Assembly (NCBI GenBank): GCA_030533445.1 | Contig: CM060082.1 | Location: forward strand, 40,766,817-40,830,816 | Direction of reading: 5' to 3' | Origin: Cyprinodon diabolis | Lineage: Eukaryota > Chordata > Actinopteri > Cyprinodontiformes > Cyprinodontidae | DNA length: 64,000 nucleotides | The notes under the pieces: generated by a model | Told to the model about the DNA's origin: nothing | Database searches by the model: none | What the model saw: only the letters and a program-made list of their open reading frames with translations | In this document: positions 35,441 to 46,450 of the stretch, in pieces | Layout of the letters: each line of letters starts with the position of its first letter | Numbering within the stretch: position 1 is the stretch's first letter | Made by a program: the position numbers and the translations under genes

Positions 35441-35657
35441 CAGCAGCAGTGGGAGACATTCCTTTTTCCAACCTGGTGGCAAAAACACTCGGAACCTCAC
35501 TTATAGAGCCTGCTCTTGCCCTTACCATTGGATATCTCTTTATTGATCACAATGAATATTGGCATCAACAGAGTTAACCCAAATACACAAAACAAACAAA
35601 TTCTTACACAAGTTAATTGTCACAAACTGAAGAGGTTCATAGGACAGCTGTTTACGG

Positions 35658-37269
35658 ATATTGCATTCAACAAACAAAAAAAATCTGACAGCTTATCTCA
35701 TGATTGAGATCTTATCTTGCAATTATAATTATATTATAATTATATTATAATAATAATTACAAGATAATATCTCATAATTACGAAATAAAGATTTTGTCTG
35801 TACTGGTCTCGTTATTATAAGAAAAGATCTTGTAATTACGAGATCTTGTCCATGTTAGGAATCCAGTTTGTGTGGGTTGTGCTTTTGTTTGTTTTCCCTC
35901 CACCACCAGGGGGCGCCTGGTTCTTGTTTGCCTCCTCACACACCTGCGGATGGTTGCCTCATTACGGGAGGAATCTTAAGCTGCTGACTGCCACTACCTC
36001 GACGCCAGAGTGCTTTCCAGTTTTGGGTACTCTAGCCAAGCTGAGTTTTACTGAGTCAAACTGAGTTTTTGTCAAGGATTCTCTGAGCACCAAATTGAGC
36101 TGAGGATTCAAGCTTATGGTTTGGATCTACTTTCCCCCCAAGGATTATTTGGGCATCTCTCTGAGCAGGGGATTCATCTTCACAAGTACCGTTCAAGTAC
36201 CGCAGGAAAATTAAGTGGCAGTCAGCTCCTCCATTCCTCAAGGGAAAACCACAATCTGGGTAAACCCTGTCCGCCCTCCAACAAGCAAGTCATTCACTGG
36301 AACAACCCACACTGACTGGATTCAACAAGAGACATCTTTTTCTGGAAACCTGAGTCCGCAGCCTTAATTCCCTTCTTCAAATCTTAGACACAAATTTCCT
36401 ACTGAGCCTGAACTAACCACAGAATCTTCCCCTTCATTTTTCATATCCGGTTCGACAATGTTCAGAGCAGCACTGGACTCTTATCACCAACTCTCAATAA
36501 AACCTGTAGAACTTTTCCCTGGTCTCTCTGTTTGGTCTTCTGCATGTGGGTCAGAGCCTTAGATAAAATCATGACAGTCCATATATTTGGTAATGATTAC
36601 TTGAGCCAGAAGAGAAGCATCTCTCAGAAAACTGGTCTTCATAAGCGTAGCTCCATTAAAACAGACTCCGTATGGTTTTAGTTTTTCAAATTAATCGACA
36701 TGCCACATAAAGCTGGGACCTGATCGTTTTAAACGATTCTGAAGCCTCAGCTTTACTCCTTGTGGATCTAGGATTTTGAGAAGGTACCTGTGGACAGTTT
36801 TTTGGGACACCACCAAGCCAGCTGGAATGCATTTTAAATGCATTATTTTATAGCCATAAAGCATCCTGTGCTGGTTTAATTTCTACTGAAGGAACAGAGC
36901 GACTTCCAGCAAGTCAGCGTAGAGTGGGCTTTCTTTGCCTCAGCAAATCTAAGGACTTACTGCGCAATGCTGACAAACTAAAGCCAATTCCTTCCACACT
37001 GAGGAAGCTCAGTATTTCCCAGTGTTGCATACCTTAAAGGAAATAAAAGCATTTTAAATCAGATAACCCACTCATTATTCACGTTTACTGTAGCGTAGCT
37101 CTGCAATTAATGTCCTTCCTAATCTCCTTAATATAACAAATTATCTTATAATTATGAGATCTTATCTCATAATAATGAGATATTGAGATCAGGATTTCCT
37201 AATTACGAGATCCGTATCAAATTATGAGATAAGCTGTCAGATTATTTTTTCTTTAGTGAATTCAATATG
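35658..37269. mobile_element. MITE with AATTACGAGAT arms, split by a solo LTR
   Basis: The arms 35658-35705 and 37222-37269 are inverted repeats containing AATCTGACAGCTTATCTCAT and its complement, with a few differences. Subterminal parts hold many AATTACGAGATCTT-like words on both sides. The interior contains family A solo LTR copy 3 and an unrelated stretch (36580-37110) with no recognised gene. No flanking duplication was identified. Confidence 0.6.
35853..36576 (+). mobile_element. Solo LTR, family A, copy 3
   Basis: 724 bp from TGTTAGGAATCCAG to AAAATCATGACA with a perfect 5-bp duplication gtcca (35848-35852, 36577-36581). AATAAA near 36497. It interrupts the left subterminal array of the MITE at 35658-37269, so it is younger than that MITE. 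Confidence 0.9.
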
Positions 37270-37364
37270 TTTTCATACTTTTAAACTCATTAAGGAAATA
37301 ATGTGCAAAACATATAAACTAAAGAAACAGTTTGAAATCTTTCAGAAATTTCCACAAGTGTTTT

Positions 37365-38615
37365 TGCCATGATCTGGCCTGTTTGCCCCCCCTTAATTGG
37401 TTATTTATCTCACCTGTTTTCCCTCCCTGCCTCACTTATAATTTATTCCTCTATCTGTTTCCTCTTTGTTATATTCAGTTCAGCCTGAGCATTCAGGGGC
37501 AGATCATTTCTTGTCTTTCTGTCAGTCTGTCTGTTCAGTTTTATTTGGTTCATGTCCTAAATCCTAGCAGCCAGTGGAAAGAGGGTTTTTGTGTTTGTCT
37601 CGTCTCCCGATCGTCCACTGTTCCTCCCCCGCGGAGTCCTCTGGGTTTTTGGCTCAATATATGGGGAGGTTCAGTTTTTATCCAGTAAGCCTGGCTCCAG
37701 GGAGGAGACCAGTTTAAAGTCCTGCATCAAGTTCCCGTTCTTCGTCCTGTCTCGGCCACCCTCTTCCACTGAGCCTGCCTGTCTGCACCTGATCCTGTCT
37801 GCTCCTGTGCGTGACCACCTGGTCATGCTTCTGGTACCAGTCAGACTCTGAACCCTCCTGGGAGCCTGTGGATGCCTGGAAGTCTGAATCCTGCGACCTG
37901 TTTCTGTTCCTGCCTGATCTGGATCCTGTTCCTGTCTGTTCTGGATCCCTGACCAGGATCGGCTTCCAGCATGACCTCTGGGACTGCAGCACTTGGGGAC
38001 ATTCTTGGACTGAACTGTTAAACCTGGTAAATGGCCAACTCAGATAATCATCCTTTGCCAGATGATCGTGGTCACTTACCTGTGTTTCCCCTGCAGAGTG
38101 TCTTTGATTGGGCGATGCCCCGCTCCCCATCCTGCAGTGTCCGCAAGCCACAGCTCTGCTTTTGTTTTGTTTGTTTGCTCCTGGAGAGCGGGCTCTCCAG
38201 GAGCGCGAAGAAGGAGTCTGCGGGGCTAGTCTGTTGGCTGGATCGTTCTGTCATGGTGCGGTGGTTTTACTAGCCCAAATGCAGACTTACAGACACAGAG
38301 GGAGGATAAAAAGTCCAGAATTTATTGGAACCTGTTGACAGACTTGCAGGATGCAGATTCAGACAGGCATGGTGGCACAGGTAAGACACAACGATCCAGC
38401 CCAGAGGGGAGGTCACACTCAGCTTATATAGGAAAGGCTTCCTTAATCAGCAAATAGACCACAGCTGTCCATGCTGAGCCAAAGCTCCTCAGGCTGGATC
38501 CACGGCGCCCTCTGGTGGGCAAAGCCCCGGATCCTGACACTTAATAAACGTTTTGAACTTTCCTACTGACTGTCTGTCCTTGAATACTGGGTCCCTCTGT
38601 CCCCGTTTCTTGACA
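37365..38615 (+). mobile_element. Solo LTR, family B, with a second LTR-like unit inside
   Basis: It starts TGCCATGATCTGGCC and ends CCGTTTCTTGACA, with a perfect 5-bp duplication gtttt (37360-37364, 38616-38620). AATAAA at about 38544 precedes the 3' end by roughly 70 bp. Long pyrimidine-biased, proline/serine-codon-like frames inside are not coding. Unit 38249-38539 is inserted near the 3' end. Confidence 0.8.
38249..38539 (-). mobile_element. Short LTR-like unit nested in the family B LTR
   Basis: 291 bp. In the sense direction it begins TGTCAGGATCCGGGGC and ends GCACCATGACA. CCAATAAATTCTGG at about 38315-38328 gives a polyadenylation signal near its 3' end, and TATA-like CCTATATAAGC lies near 38425. 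The ends match family A ends (TGTCAGGATCC, CATGACA). No duplication was found at its borders, so independent insertion is likely but not proven. Confidence 0.6.
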
Positions 38616-38620
38616 GTTTT

Positions 38621-39267
38621 ATACTAAATATAGTGTTATTCCAGTTTTCTGCGCATAACTTAATTTATGGACTGATTTTCTCTGAAATTTCTTGAAGTTT
38701 AGATTACATATTTAGATTGGCTAGTTATTTTAAAATCTGCTGTGAATTTCATAACTGGAAAGATACAAGGAATATATTTACCTAAAAATATGTTGACATA
38801 TTCAAAACCTATTTTCCATTGGATAGTTTTGTAAGGAGAGATACTTCCTGGTGAGGAGGATAAGATACGAGTAACATACCCTGGGGTAGATGGCCAGTCA
38901 GATACCTGCTCCTGTTGCATATACAGTGTTTTACCTTAAAACAGTCTTCATTTGTCAGACGTATTTCAAGCTTTGTTAAAATGAACTTTTAAGACATTTT
39001 CCAGTCATTTCTTTTTGGGGGAGTGAGACTCAAACCAATGTTTGTGAGTATGCTGCTTTGTCAAAAAAACACATTTTTTGTGTGTCTAAAATCAACACTT
39101 AATTTCTTTTCATTTAACATGTCCAATGAAAACAAATCGAGGTCTCAAAAATTAGAAGCAAAACTATTGATATGGAGTTTTATTTTATGTACGATGGTCA
39201 CATTAGGTGTTATGATGCAACAACTACAGAGCACTTTTTAGCGCACGTGGAACACTTAATTATAAAA
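38621..39267. other. Sequence without recognised feature
   Basis: AT-rich. Nothing recognised. Confidence 0.5.
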
Positions 39268-39283
39268 AAAAAATACACGCATG

Positions 39284-40335
39284 GGGCGGCGGGGGCTTGG
39301 GGCTCGCGGCCGCTTCCCCGGGCCTGGGTTGCCGGGGCGGGAATGAGAATGGGGTTGGTGTGGGAGTGCGGGTGGACGTGGGCTTGAGGGGGGGGGCTTT
39401 CGGATGTGGGGGGGTTGGTGTGGGTAGGATTGGTGTTTGATAGAGTGGGTGGCGACGATTGGCGGAGGGCGGGCTGCGCAGGAGGGGAGGGTTGTGTGGG
39501 GGATGGGGGGTGGGGCTGGCTGGTGTGTGCGTGTAGGTGGGGGGAGGAGCATCTGGGTGGGTGTGGGGTTGGGGTGGGTTAGTTTGTGTGTGTAGGGTCG
39601 GTACGTTTGGGAGTCGGAGTGTGTGTGGGATGGAGGGAGGGGCGTGTGGGGGGGGACTGGCAGTGGTGCGGGCACCCTGGTGTCGGGTGTGTGGGGCCGG
39701 AGCATTGTAGTGGGTGCTGGCCCGGGTCAGGGGGGTGCCGTCTGGGGGATCCGGTCCCCCTGGGTGCCGTCCGGGTCAGGGGGGGGTTTGCCCCGGGCGC
39801 TGGGGGTCTGGGCTGCCCGCTGCACCCGCCTCGGGGGGGCGGCGCCCGGTGCGGTCGGCGGTTGTCTATCTTGGCCCGCTGGGGCCTGGGCCCCGAGACC
39901 GTGAGGCGTTCCGGCTGGGTCCGCCATCTACTGCCCTCTGGGGGGATGTTTGTCCCTTTGGGGGGGGGGGGGGGGGGGAGCGGCAGGGGTCCGGGCCTCT
40001 GGGTGGCTGCGGGGATCCTGGTTCTCGGGCAGTGCGGGCTTCCTCCTCCTCCTCGCGTCTGGTCGCATCTGCACAACTACATCACCATAGAGCACCCTTC
40101 ACAATGCAGGTAGACACTGTGATGCTGCTTCCCGTTGTAATGACTAGGTTTTACCTCTTCTCCGCGTGGTTCGGCGTGCGTGCGTATGACTGATCTGACA
40201 ATATCTAAGCCACCTGCAGGTCCTCCGGTGAGGGAGTGCAGGTTCCGTTTTTCAGCAAAAATCCTTGGAATGATGTTTAGGGGTTCCTGTATAGACGCAC
40301 CAAGGTACTGTGTGAATGTATCCTTTTTTCTTTTT

Positions 40336-40374
<39 letters not shown>

Positions 40375-40485
40375 ATATCTCTCTCTCTCTCCATCACTTT
40401 TTTTTTTTCTCTTTCTCTGTTCCACTTTCTATCATTGCCTCTTTCAGTTTCCTTTTGTAAAAAAAAAATGTATTGAAAAAAAAAT
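39284..40485 (+). mobile_element. G-rich retroposed unit with poly(A) tail
   Basis: It is bounded by direct repeats AAAAATACACGCATG (about 39268-39283 and 40486-40501), as in target-primed insertions into TTTT/A-type sites. The first 780 bp are strongly G-rich on the plus strand (for example GGGGCGGCGGGGGCTTGGGG at the start and a run of about 20 G at 39960-39979). Then come a normal stretch (40060-40320), a (CT)n array and an A-rich end with AAAATAAA. No reverse transcriptase is visible. Open frames of up to 175 codons here result from G-rich composition and are not believed. Confidence 0.6.
40341..40391. repeat. (CT)n microsatellite
   Basis: CT array inside the retroposed unit, with one interruption. 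Confidence 0.95.
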
Positions 40486-40530
40486 AAAAAATACACGCAT
40501 GTTGAATGAAATTTGACTTTTATTTGTAAC

Positions 40531-40576
40531 AACATGGAAAAAAGTCACAAAAAAAAGTGTGACTTTTTTCCATGTT
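40531..40576. repeat. Perfect 18-bp inverted repeat
   Basis: AACATGGAAAAAAGTCAC at 40531-40548 is exactly complementary to 40559-40576 with a 10-base loop. It lies about 30 bp after the retroposed unit. Confidence 0.9.
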
Positions 40577-41156
40577 GCTCATCTTTCTTCTTCTTTCATC
40601 TGGCTCATCTCCCTGTTTTCCCTCACCCATCTGTTCTCCCTAATCCTGGTGGTCTCCCTCATCCCGGTCTTTTTCTGTCTCTGTGTCTTCCCTGAACTCT
40701 TCCTCATCTCCTGTCCTGGTAGATGTTGATGGTATAGAGCTTCCCTGCTGTGACTGGCTACAATATAATAATAATAACCATCATGACAATAATAATAATA
40801 ATAATAATAATTATAATAATTATAGCTTTAACAAATATGCCACATGAGTTTAAATAATGGGCTATTAGGGCAACATGACTGGAAGTCTTGTCACGTGGAT
40901 ATGACTTATGGTAGCCTACAAAATAATAGCTATTTTAATACCTGCTGATTTTGTACAAACCACTTAAAAATAAAATGTGAACAGCTTTTAAGGTTTTTCA
41001 CTACGATTAACCCTCCTTTCTTGGCATTGTGCTGCAATTACTAAATCAATATACAATTAAGACAATAAAGACACCAAAATGTGTTAATTTATGTTGCCTA
41101 ACAAAACATATACAACAGAAAACGTTTGTCTTAACACATAGATTTGTACGGAAGAG
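40577..41156. other. Sequence with (AAT)n array, otherwise featureless
   Basis: Contains the array 40764-40819 of AAT units. Nothing else recognised. Confidence 0.5.
40764..40819. repeat. (AAT)n microsatellite
   Basis: Imperfect AAT array, longest pure part 40788-40809. Confidence 0.9.
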
Positions 41157-41299
41157 GATTAGGGCCACTGAAAAAAAAAACTGATTTTTAAATTTTATTT
41201 CAGTTTAAAAAGGCAAAAAAGTTTTTTTTCTCAGAATTCTGAGAAAAAAGTCAGAATTCTGACTTTTTTCTCAGAATTCTGAGAAAAAAGTCCTAGTTA
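41157..41299. mobile_element. Half copy of the AGAATTCTGA MITE
   Basis: It starts TACGGAAGAGGATTAGGGCC, as does the element at 5070, and continues with the same TTTTATTTCAGTTTAA word and AGAATTCTGA array. The right end with the inverted TACGGAAG is missing. Confidence 0.75.
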
Positions 41300-42189
41300 C
41301 AACTAGGACTAGTTACAACAATGGAAAGCAGTCAGAGTCATAACAAATTACAGACACTTTGCTTAACAGTAACATGTTATGAATAAACCTTGAGAAAGAA
41401 TCTGGATTGTTATGGGAAGAAGCTATGTCTGGTCTACAAACAACATTCTGCAGGGAATGGTGTGGCCTTGAGAGAGAAACAGACTGAGTGAAAACTTTTA
41501 TAGTGAGTAAATATGAATATTAATATATAATAGAAGAAAGATATAAATTTTCCCACAACAGCACAAATAAAGCTTTTTATATCGCAATCATGAGTAAATC
41601 ATCTACGTAAGGCAGCCATGTTTGCTTTTTGCACACCGGGTTAATGAGAACTTTAAAGATGGGATGAAAACTTATTTAATAAGAAGAATGGAGATTTTTC
41701 AAAACAAGGAATGGACAGATATTATTAACTAATGAAATAAAATTGTTTCAGATTTTTCAGCTAAATCCAAGAACATGCGATAGCAACCGAATGCTTTGGG
41801 TGCTGCAACAAAACCAGTGATGTCACATTGGTGTTCGACTCTTGTCTGATAGGAGTTAAAAAGATTTAGATTTGGTTTCAATCAATTAATTAATTGTTAT
41901 TTGTAAAGACCCCCAGCCTACCTTTTTGACCCGTCCGACAGCCTTTATCGCTGTGTTTTCCTTTTCTTTAAACTCAGTTCCTCTTATGTTTTTTATATAA
42001 TTAATCCATCTGCTCTATTAGGAGCATGCTGCAACAGGCTGGTCATGAAATGAGGCTTTGCTTTTTAGCTGTGCTGGCTGTTCTTTCTTTCCGGATAAAA
42101 AGTTTTCAAAATCTGACCCAGTCAAAAGTAGGACATAGCTTCAATTTGTGAGGCTACTCAGAAACTAAGTTAACTGCTCCCCAAAAAGG
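41300..42189. other. Sequence without recognised feature
   Basis: AT-rich. Nothing recognised. Confidence 0.5.
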
Positions 42190-42860
42190 TTTAAATGTTG
42201 AGGTTTGGAGACTGGCTATGAACCTCCAGAACCTAAAAAGGCTTTTTATAGAGATCCCCCTTCTTTGCCCCAGTGGTGTGTTTGGGATCACTGTCATGCT
42301 GGAAGACCGAGCCACGTTCCAGCTTCACTGCTCTCTCTGATTGAAGGACCTTTTGACTTAAAATCTCTGCAAGCATGGCTCCGTTTATTCATATCTTAAC
42401 GCTGATCAAACATCCTTTCCCCTTCGCAGAACAACAGCCCCAAAGCATATCTTCTTCCTCCAAACCTCTAAACATGCGTAATGTTTGGAACAACAGGTCT
42501 ACTCTGGTTCAATCTTCCTGCTTGATTCTTGATTCACCCAATCCTCTCTGGCTCATCTATATGCCCTCTGGCAAATTTTGGACAGGCCTGGACATTTACT
42601 GGCCTAAGCAGGGGGACACGCCTCTGGGCTTGGTGTGTTACTGATGTAGCCTTTGTTACTATGGTCCCTGATCTCTGCAGGTCATTCATCAGCTCCCTCC
42701 ATGTAGTTCTGCATTTTTCTCTTTGTGTTCTAATGATCATATTGATCCATTGTGTGATATTTTGGCTGGTACCTCAGATTGAGGGAAATGGTAGATTGTC
42801 ATATGGCTTCCATCTTCCTAAAACTATCCCTACAGTTGATTTATTTACAACCTGTGAGGC
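42190..42860 (-). pseudogene. Tc1-like transposase relic
   Basis: Minus-strand pieces match Tc1 transposases. They are LMNDLQRSGTIVTK and VPLLRPVNVQACPKFA before DEPERI (42534-42730), WGCCSAKGKG (about 42410-42445), and FQHDSDPKHT with the second catalytic Asp (about 42265-42305). The segment with the first catalytic Asp is ruined, and the third acidic residue and both terminal repeats are missing. Several stops and frameshifts are present. It is a different, much older Tc1 family than the one at 55197. Confidence 0.8.
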
Positions 42861-42888
42861 TACTGTAAATTTCCTAACACATACTGTA

Positions 42889-42889
<1 letters not shown>

Positions 42890-42934
<45 letters not shown>
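42890..42934. repeat. (TCTG)n microsatellite
   Basis: Pure tetranucleotide array of about 11 units. Confidence 0.95.
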
Positions 42935-43004
42935 AACACCAACATTTGTACTGTTTCCGCAGCACTGTTCCAGTCTTATTCCCCTTGAGATGCTAACTGG
43001 CTTA

Positions 43005-44565
43005 TGCTACATTCCCACCGAACGCGATTCGTGCAGCAAAGAAGCGTCTGCCGCTTAATTTTTGAAGCTTGTACACATTAAGATCAGACGCGCTTCAAGA
43101 GAATCTTTGATGCTCCTGAAGCGCATCCAATAAAGTGTGTCCAGATGCGTTTGATGCTTTTGCTGCTCCTGCATTCAATGGCAGAGAGCGGCTTTGCCAT
43201 ATTTGCTGTGATCAGTTGGAAAAAAGTAGTTTGAATATGTTTTTAAGTGAGAAATTCCACCTAAAACATTGTCTGTGCAGTTCATCAAGATTATGATCCC
43301 GCCTTAAAATATTTTTTTTGCTGTTGGATCCGCGTAGACCCCTACATACCGGCAGTGCGCTGTCGCTGGGAATCCCCAGCAGCAGCTGCCTCTAGCCCAT
43401 TCGCCTTTTTGGGGGTTTTCCGCTACTGTTCTGGCGGTTTGAAGTAGATGTTGGCATTTTGTTGGTATGTGGTACAAACTGCAGGCACCAGAAAAATAAA
43501 ATCGAACATATTTTTCAGTAGGTTTGGACATTTTAAGTTAATTTAGACATTAATAAACTGTTTTACAGGAGTGATCATAGTGCTCTGCATCAGCAGCACT
43601 GTTTGTCTCCATGCCAGCTTCCAGATCAGCTTTTCTGATTCTGGATGATGTGGCACGTTGAACACCAAAAGTTAAATTTTTCCAACGCCAGCAGCTACAG
43701 CTTGTGAAGCTGCTCAGATGCTCAGAAGCTCATGAAGCGCTGCTTCCAGTGTTGCCAACTCAGCGACTTTGTCGCTATATTTAGCGACTTTTCAGACCCC
43801 TCCAGCGAGTCTTTTTCAAAAAAGCGACTGGCCACAAATCTAACGACTTTTCTGTCTGCCGTGGGGCGCCTCCCCCCGTCCCAACCCCGTTCTCCTGCTT
43901 CGGCAGGAGTCCCTCTCAGCGCTACAGTCAGAGACACAGCATGTTTACCCTAAGCGTCCAGACAGCAAATGAACCGCGCGCATGCGCCGGGTTTGACGGC
44001 GCAGGTTGATCACTCTGGAGTCTGCCATAGAGAGCCTTGACCAACATGACCATGATCCACTCTTTCTGTGAGCAGGCAAGCACAGCCTGTGTGTGTGCAG
44101 GGAATTCTTATTAGTTTAAAAAAAAAAAAAACAATAATTACCATTTGCTCACATCGTCATTGATTCTTTATAGTCTTTTTTTTTTCCATTTAGATTGTTA
44201 ATGTAATGTAAAAAAAAAACGTTATGGTTCAAAATGTTCATGTTTTAGCAGGATTTTTAGGGTCCTTAGTGGACCACAAGGGAAAAAAGAAAAAGTTTAA
44301 TAAAAAAAGTTGAAAAAATATATATATATATTATGCAAATTAGGCAATGACGTCATTCAGTGACTTATAGCACAGCCACTAGCTACTTTCCTTACTGAGG
44401 AGTTGGCAACACTGGCAGCTTCTGCTGCTCAGATGCATCAAGATGCACTGATGCTGCTGCTTGAGAATCGCTGCAAGGCCTTGTCATCCGCCTTGATGCG
44501 CATCAACCTTTGACTTTGCATGTAGACCACGTGCTTCTGCTGCTTCAATCGATGTGAACGTAGCA
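43005..44565. mobile_element. MITE with TGCTACATTC ends, TTA target
   Basis: The left end TGCTACATTCCCACCGAACG pairs with GATGTGAACGTAGCA at the right, with a few mismatches. TTA lies directly outside both ends (43002-43004, 44566-44568), as for PIF/Harbinger elements. Inside are many GAAGCG and GATGCGC words in inverted orientation. It was disrupted by the hAT MITE at 43747. Confidence 0.6.
43747..44414. mobile_element. hAT-type MITE nested in the TTA-flanked MITE
   Basis: 668 bp, begins CAGTGTTGCCAACTCAGCG and ends AGGAGTTGGCAACACTG. The 8-bp flanks gctgcttc (43739-43746) and gcagcttc (44415-44422) differ at one base. TAGCGACTTT words lie near the left end. No transposase. Confidence 0.8.
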
Positions 44566-44568
44566 TTA

Positions 44569-45724
44569 GCTGTTGGTCTACTACCTTGTTTACTCCCTGC
44601 ACACATGCACAATATCTGACTTCTGTCGGTATTGGAAATATATACAAAGGACATTATTAACTAAAAAAAATCACATTCAAAGCGTTAATTACAAAAACAA
44701 CAAATTATACCAAAGCAGAGAATGCTAATCTTCGAGAAAAAAAAAAAAATAATTTCATACAACCAGAGTAAGCTATTGACTTGTATATAAAAAAAGATAA
44801 GTCAAATAACATGACTGCAGGTTGGGCATGGAAATAGCACACTACACCAATTCCGAACTGAACTGAAGAAGACGTGAGCAAAAAATCAGATTTCAATTAA
44901 AATATATATAAAATTATCCTAATGAATTGCAGCATAGCTTTCAATGAATCTAAGTTGAGTTATATGACAGAAAAGATTAGTAAAATTAATTCCCACACCA
45001 GGATCAAACCTAGATTTCTCAAAACCCGAAAGCCCTGAAATTGCTGAATTATTTTAAATGTGATGGAGACAAGATAAGCAAGGTTTCTGTTTTTTCTTGG
45101 GAATGCACACACTGTAAATCCATCTGACTGGGATAAATAAGGATAAAACCTCCACACAGAGACCCCAGTTGTTTGCAAGATAGAATGAGACAAACAGCTC
45201 TGTGTGTTTTGGCGTGTGTGAGCCTGAAAGGAAGACAGCCGTCCCGGTTGGAGCATCAACACCCTCCTTACGGCCAAAGAAAAGCCAGAGCGCAGCATTG
45301 TTAGGAAAGGTCAGGACCCCGGTGAGGAAAAAGCAAAGAGCTGAATGTCCCTCACTGTTCGCTTAAGCCTGAGTGTGTAGAGACCCTAAAAGAAGGAGGA
45401 TACGCTGATGAAGAGAGGAAACAGAGGACCAAGGAATATCTGTGGTCTCATTTAGCTGCATGCCGAGCCTTATTCCGGATACAACCCGCCCAGGATGCTA
45501 TGTTTCTCCTCTTTTTTTCAAGAGTAAACAGACTTATGGAAAATAACATGAATTAATTAAAAATGTCCGCATGCAGGTGGGCGAGAGGTCAGCCAAAGTT
45601 TCTTCTGATTCTAAAAGAAACCGGATTAGACAGTAGCTCCTTAATGAGCTCTGGCTTTCATGTTGTGGTCGGGGGCTGCAAGTAAAGCAAAATAAAAACT
45701 GGATTTTTAAAGAAACTGAGAAAC
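44569..45724. other. Apparently single-copy sequence
   Basis: No repeat or gene recognised. 45160-45480 is less AT-rich than its flanks but has no exon features I could support. Confidence 0.45.
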
Positions 45725-46445
45725 TGTCATGATTTTATTCTAAGATCTGACCCACATGCAGCAAACCAAACAGAGAGACCAAGGGAAGGTTTAATAGGTT
45801 TACTGAGAACTGGTAGAGGTGGGTCCAGTGCTGCTCTGAGCACTGGCGAACCGGGACTGAAAAGTGAAGAGGAAGTTCCTGTGATTAGTTCAGGCTCAGT
45901 GGGAAATTTGAGCTTTGGTTTGCAAAAGGGAATAAAGGCAACAGGACTCACGTTTCTTGTAAAGGTGTCTTTCTCTGAATCCAGTCGGTGTGGACTGTTC
46001 CAGTAACTGACTTGCTCGTTGGAGGGCGGACAGGGTTTACCCAGGTTGGGGTGTTTCCTTGAGCAACGGAGGAGCTGACTGCCACTTAGATTTCCAATGG
46101 TACTTGAACGTCTACTTGTGGAGGTGAATCCCTGGCTCAGTGTGAAACTCAAACAATTCCTTGGGGAAAAGTAGATCCAAACCTCCAGTTTGAATCCCCA
46201 GCTCAGTTTGAAGCTCAGATGATCCTTCCAGGGAGAGAAGGTCCAAAACATCCAGTTTGCAGGATGACTTCCCAAAACTGGCAAACACTCTGGCCCCGAG
46301 GTAGTGGTAGTCAGCAGGTTAAGAATCCTCAGGTAATGATCCAAGGAGCTGCAGGTGTGCAGGGAGGCCGAATGAGAACGGGGCACCACCTGATGGAGGA
46401 GAAAAGGAAACACAAAAACAACCCACAAAAACTGGATTCCTGACA
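45725..46445 (-). mobile_element. Solo LTR, family A, copy 4
   Basis: 721 bp. On the minus strand it starts TGTCAGGAATCCAG and ends AAAATCATGACA. A perfect 5-bp duplication gaaac flanks it (45720-45724, 46446-46450). A 263-codon minus-strand open frame crosses this LTR and its flank; it has no recognisable domain and is not conserved in other copies. Confidence 0.9.
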
Positions 46446-46450
46446 GAAAC

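Noticed and set aside
37332..38273. Series of proline/serine-rich open frames
   Set aside because: They lie inside the family B LTR and the nested unit. No start, splice or domain evidence.
39256..40193. Several open frames of 66-175 codons on both strands
   Set aside because: They come from G-rich low-complexity DNA without stops and are rich in Gly or Pro only.
40077..40535. 152-codon frame with RERERE-like repeats
   Set aside because: It is a translation of the (CT)n microsatellite and its flanks.
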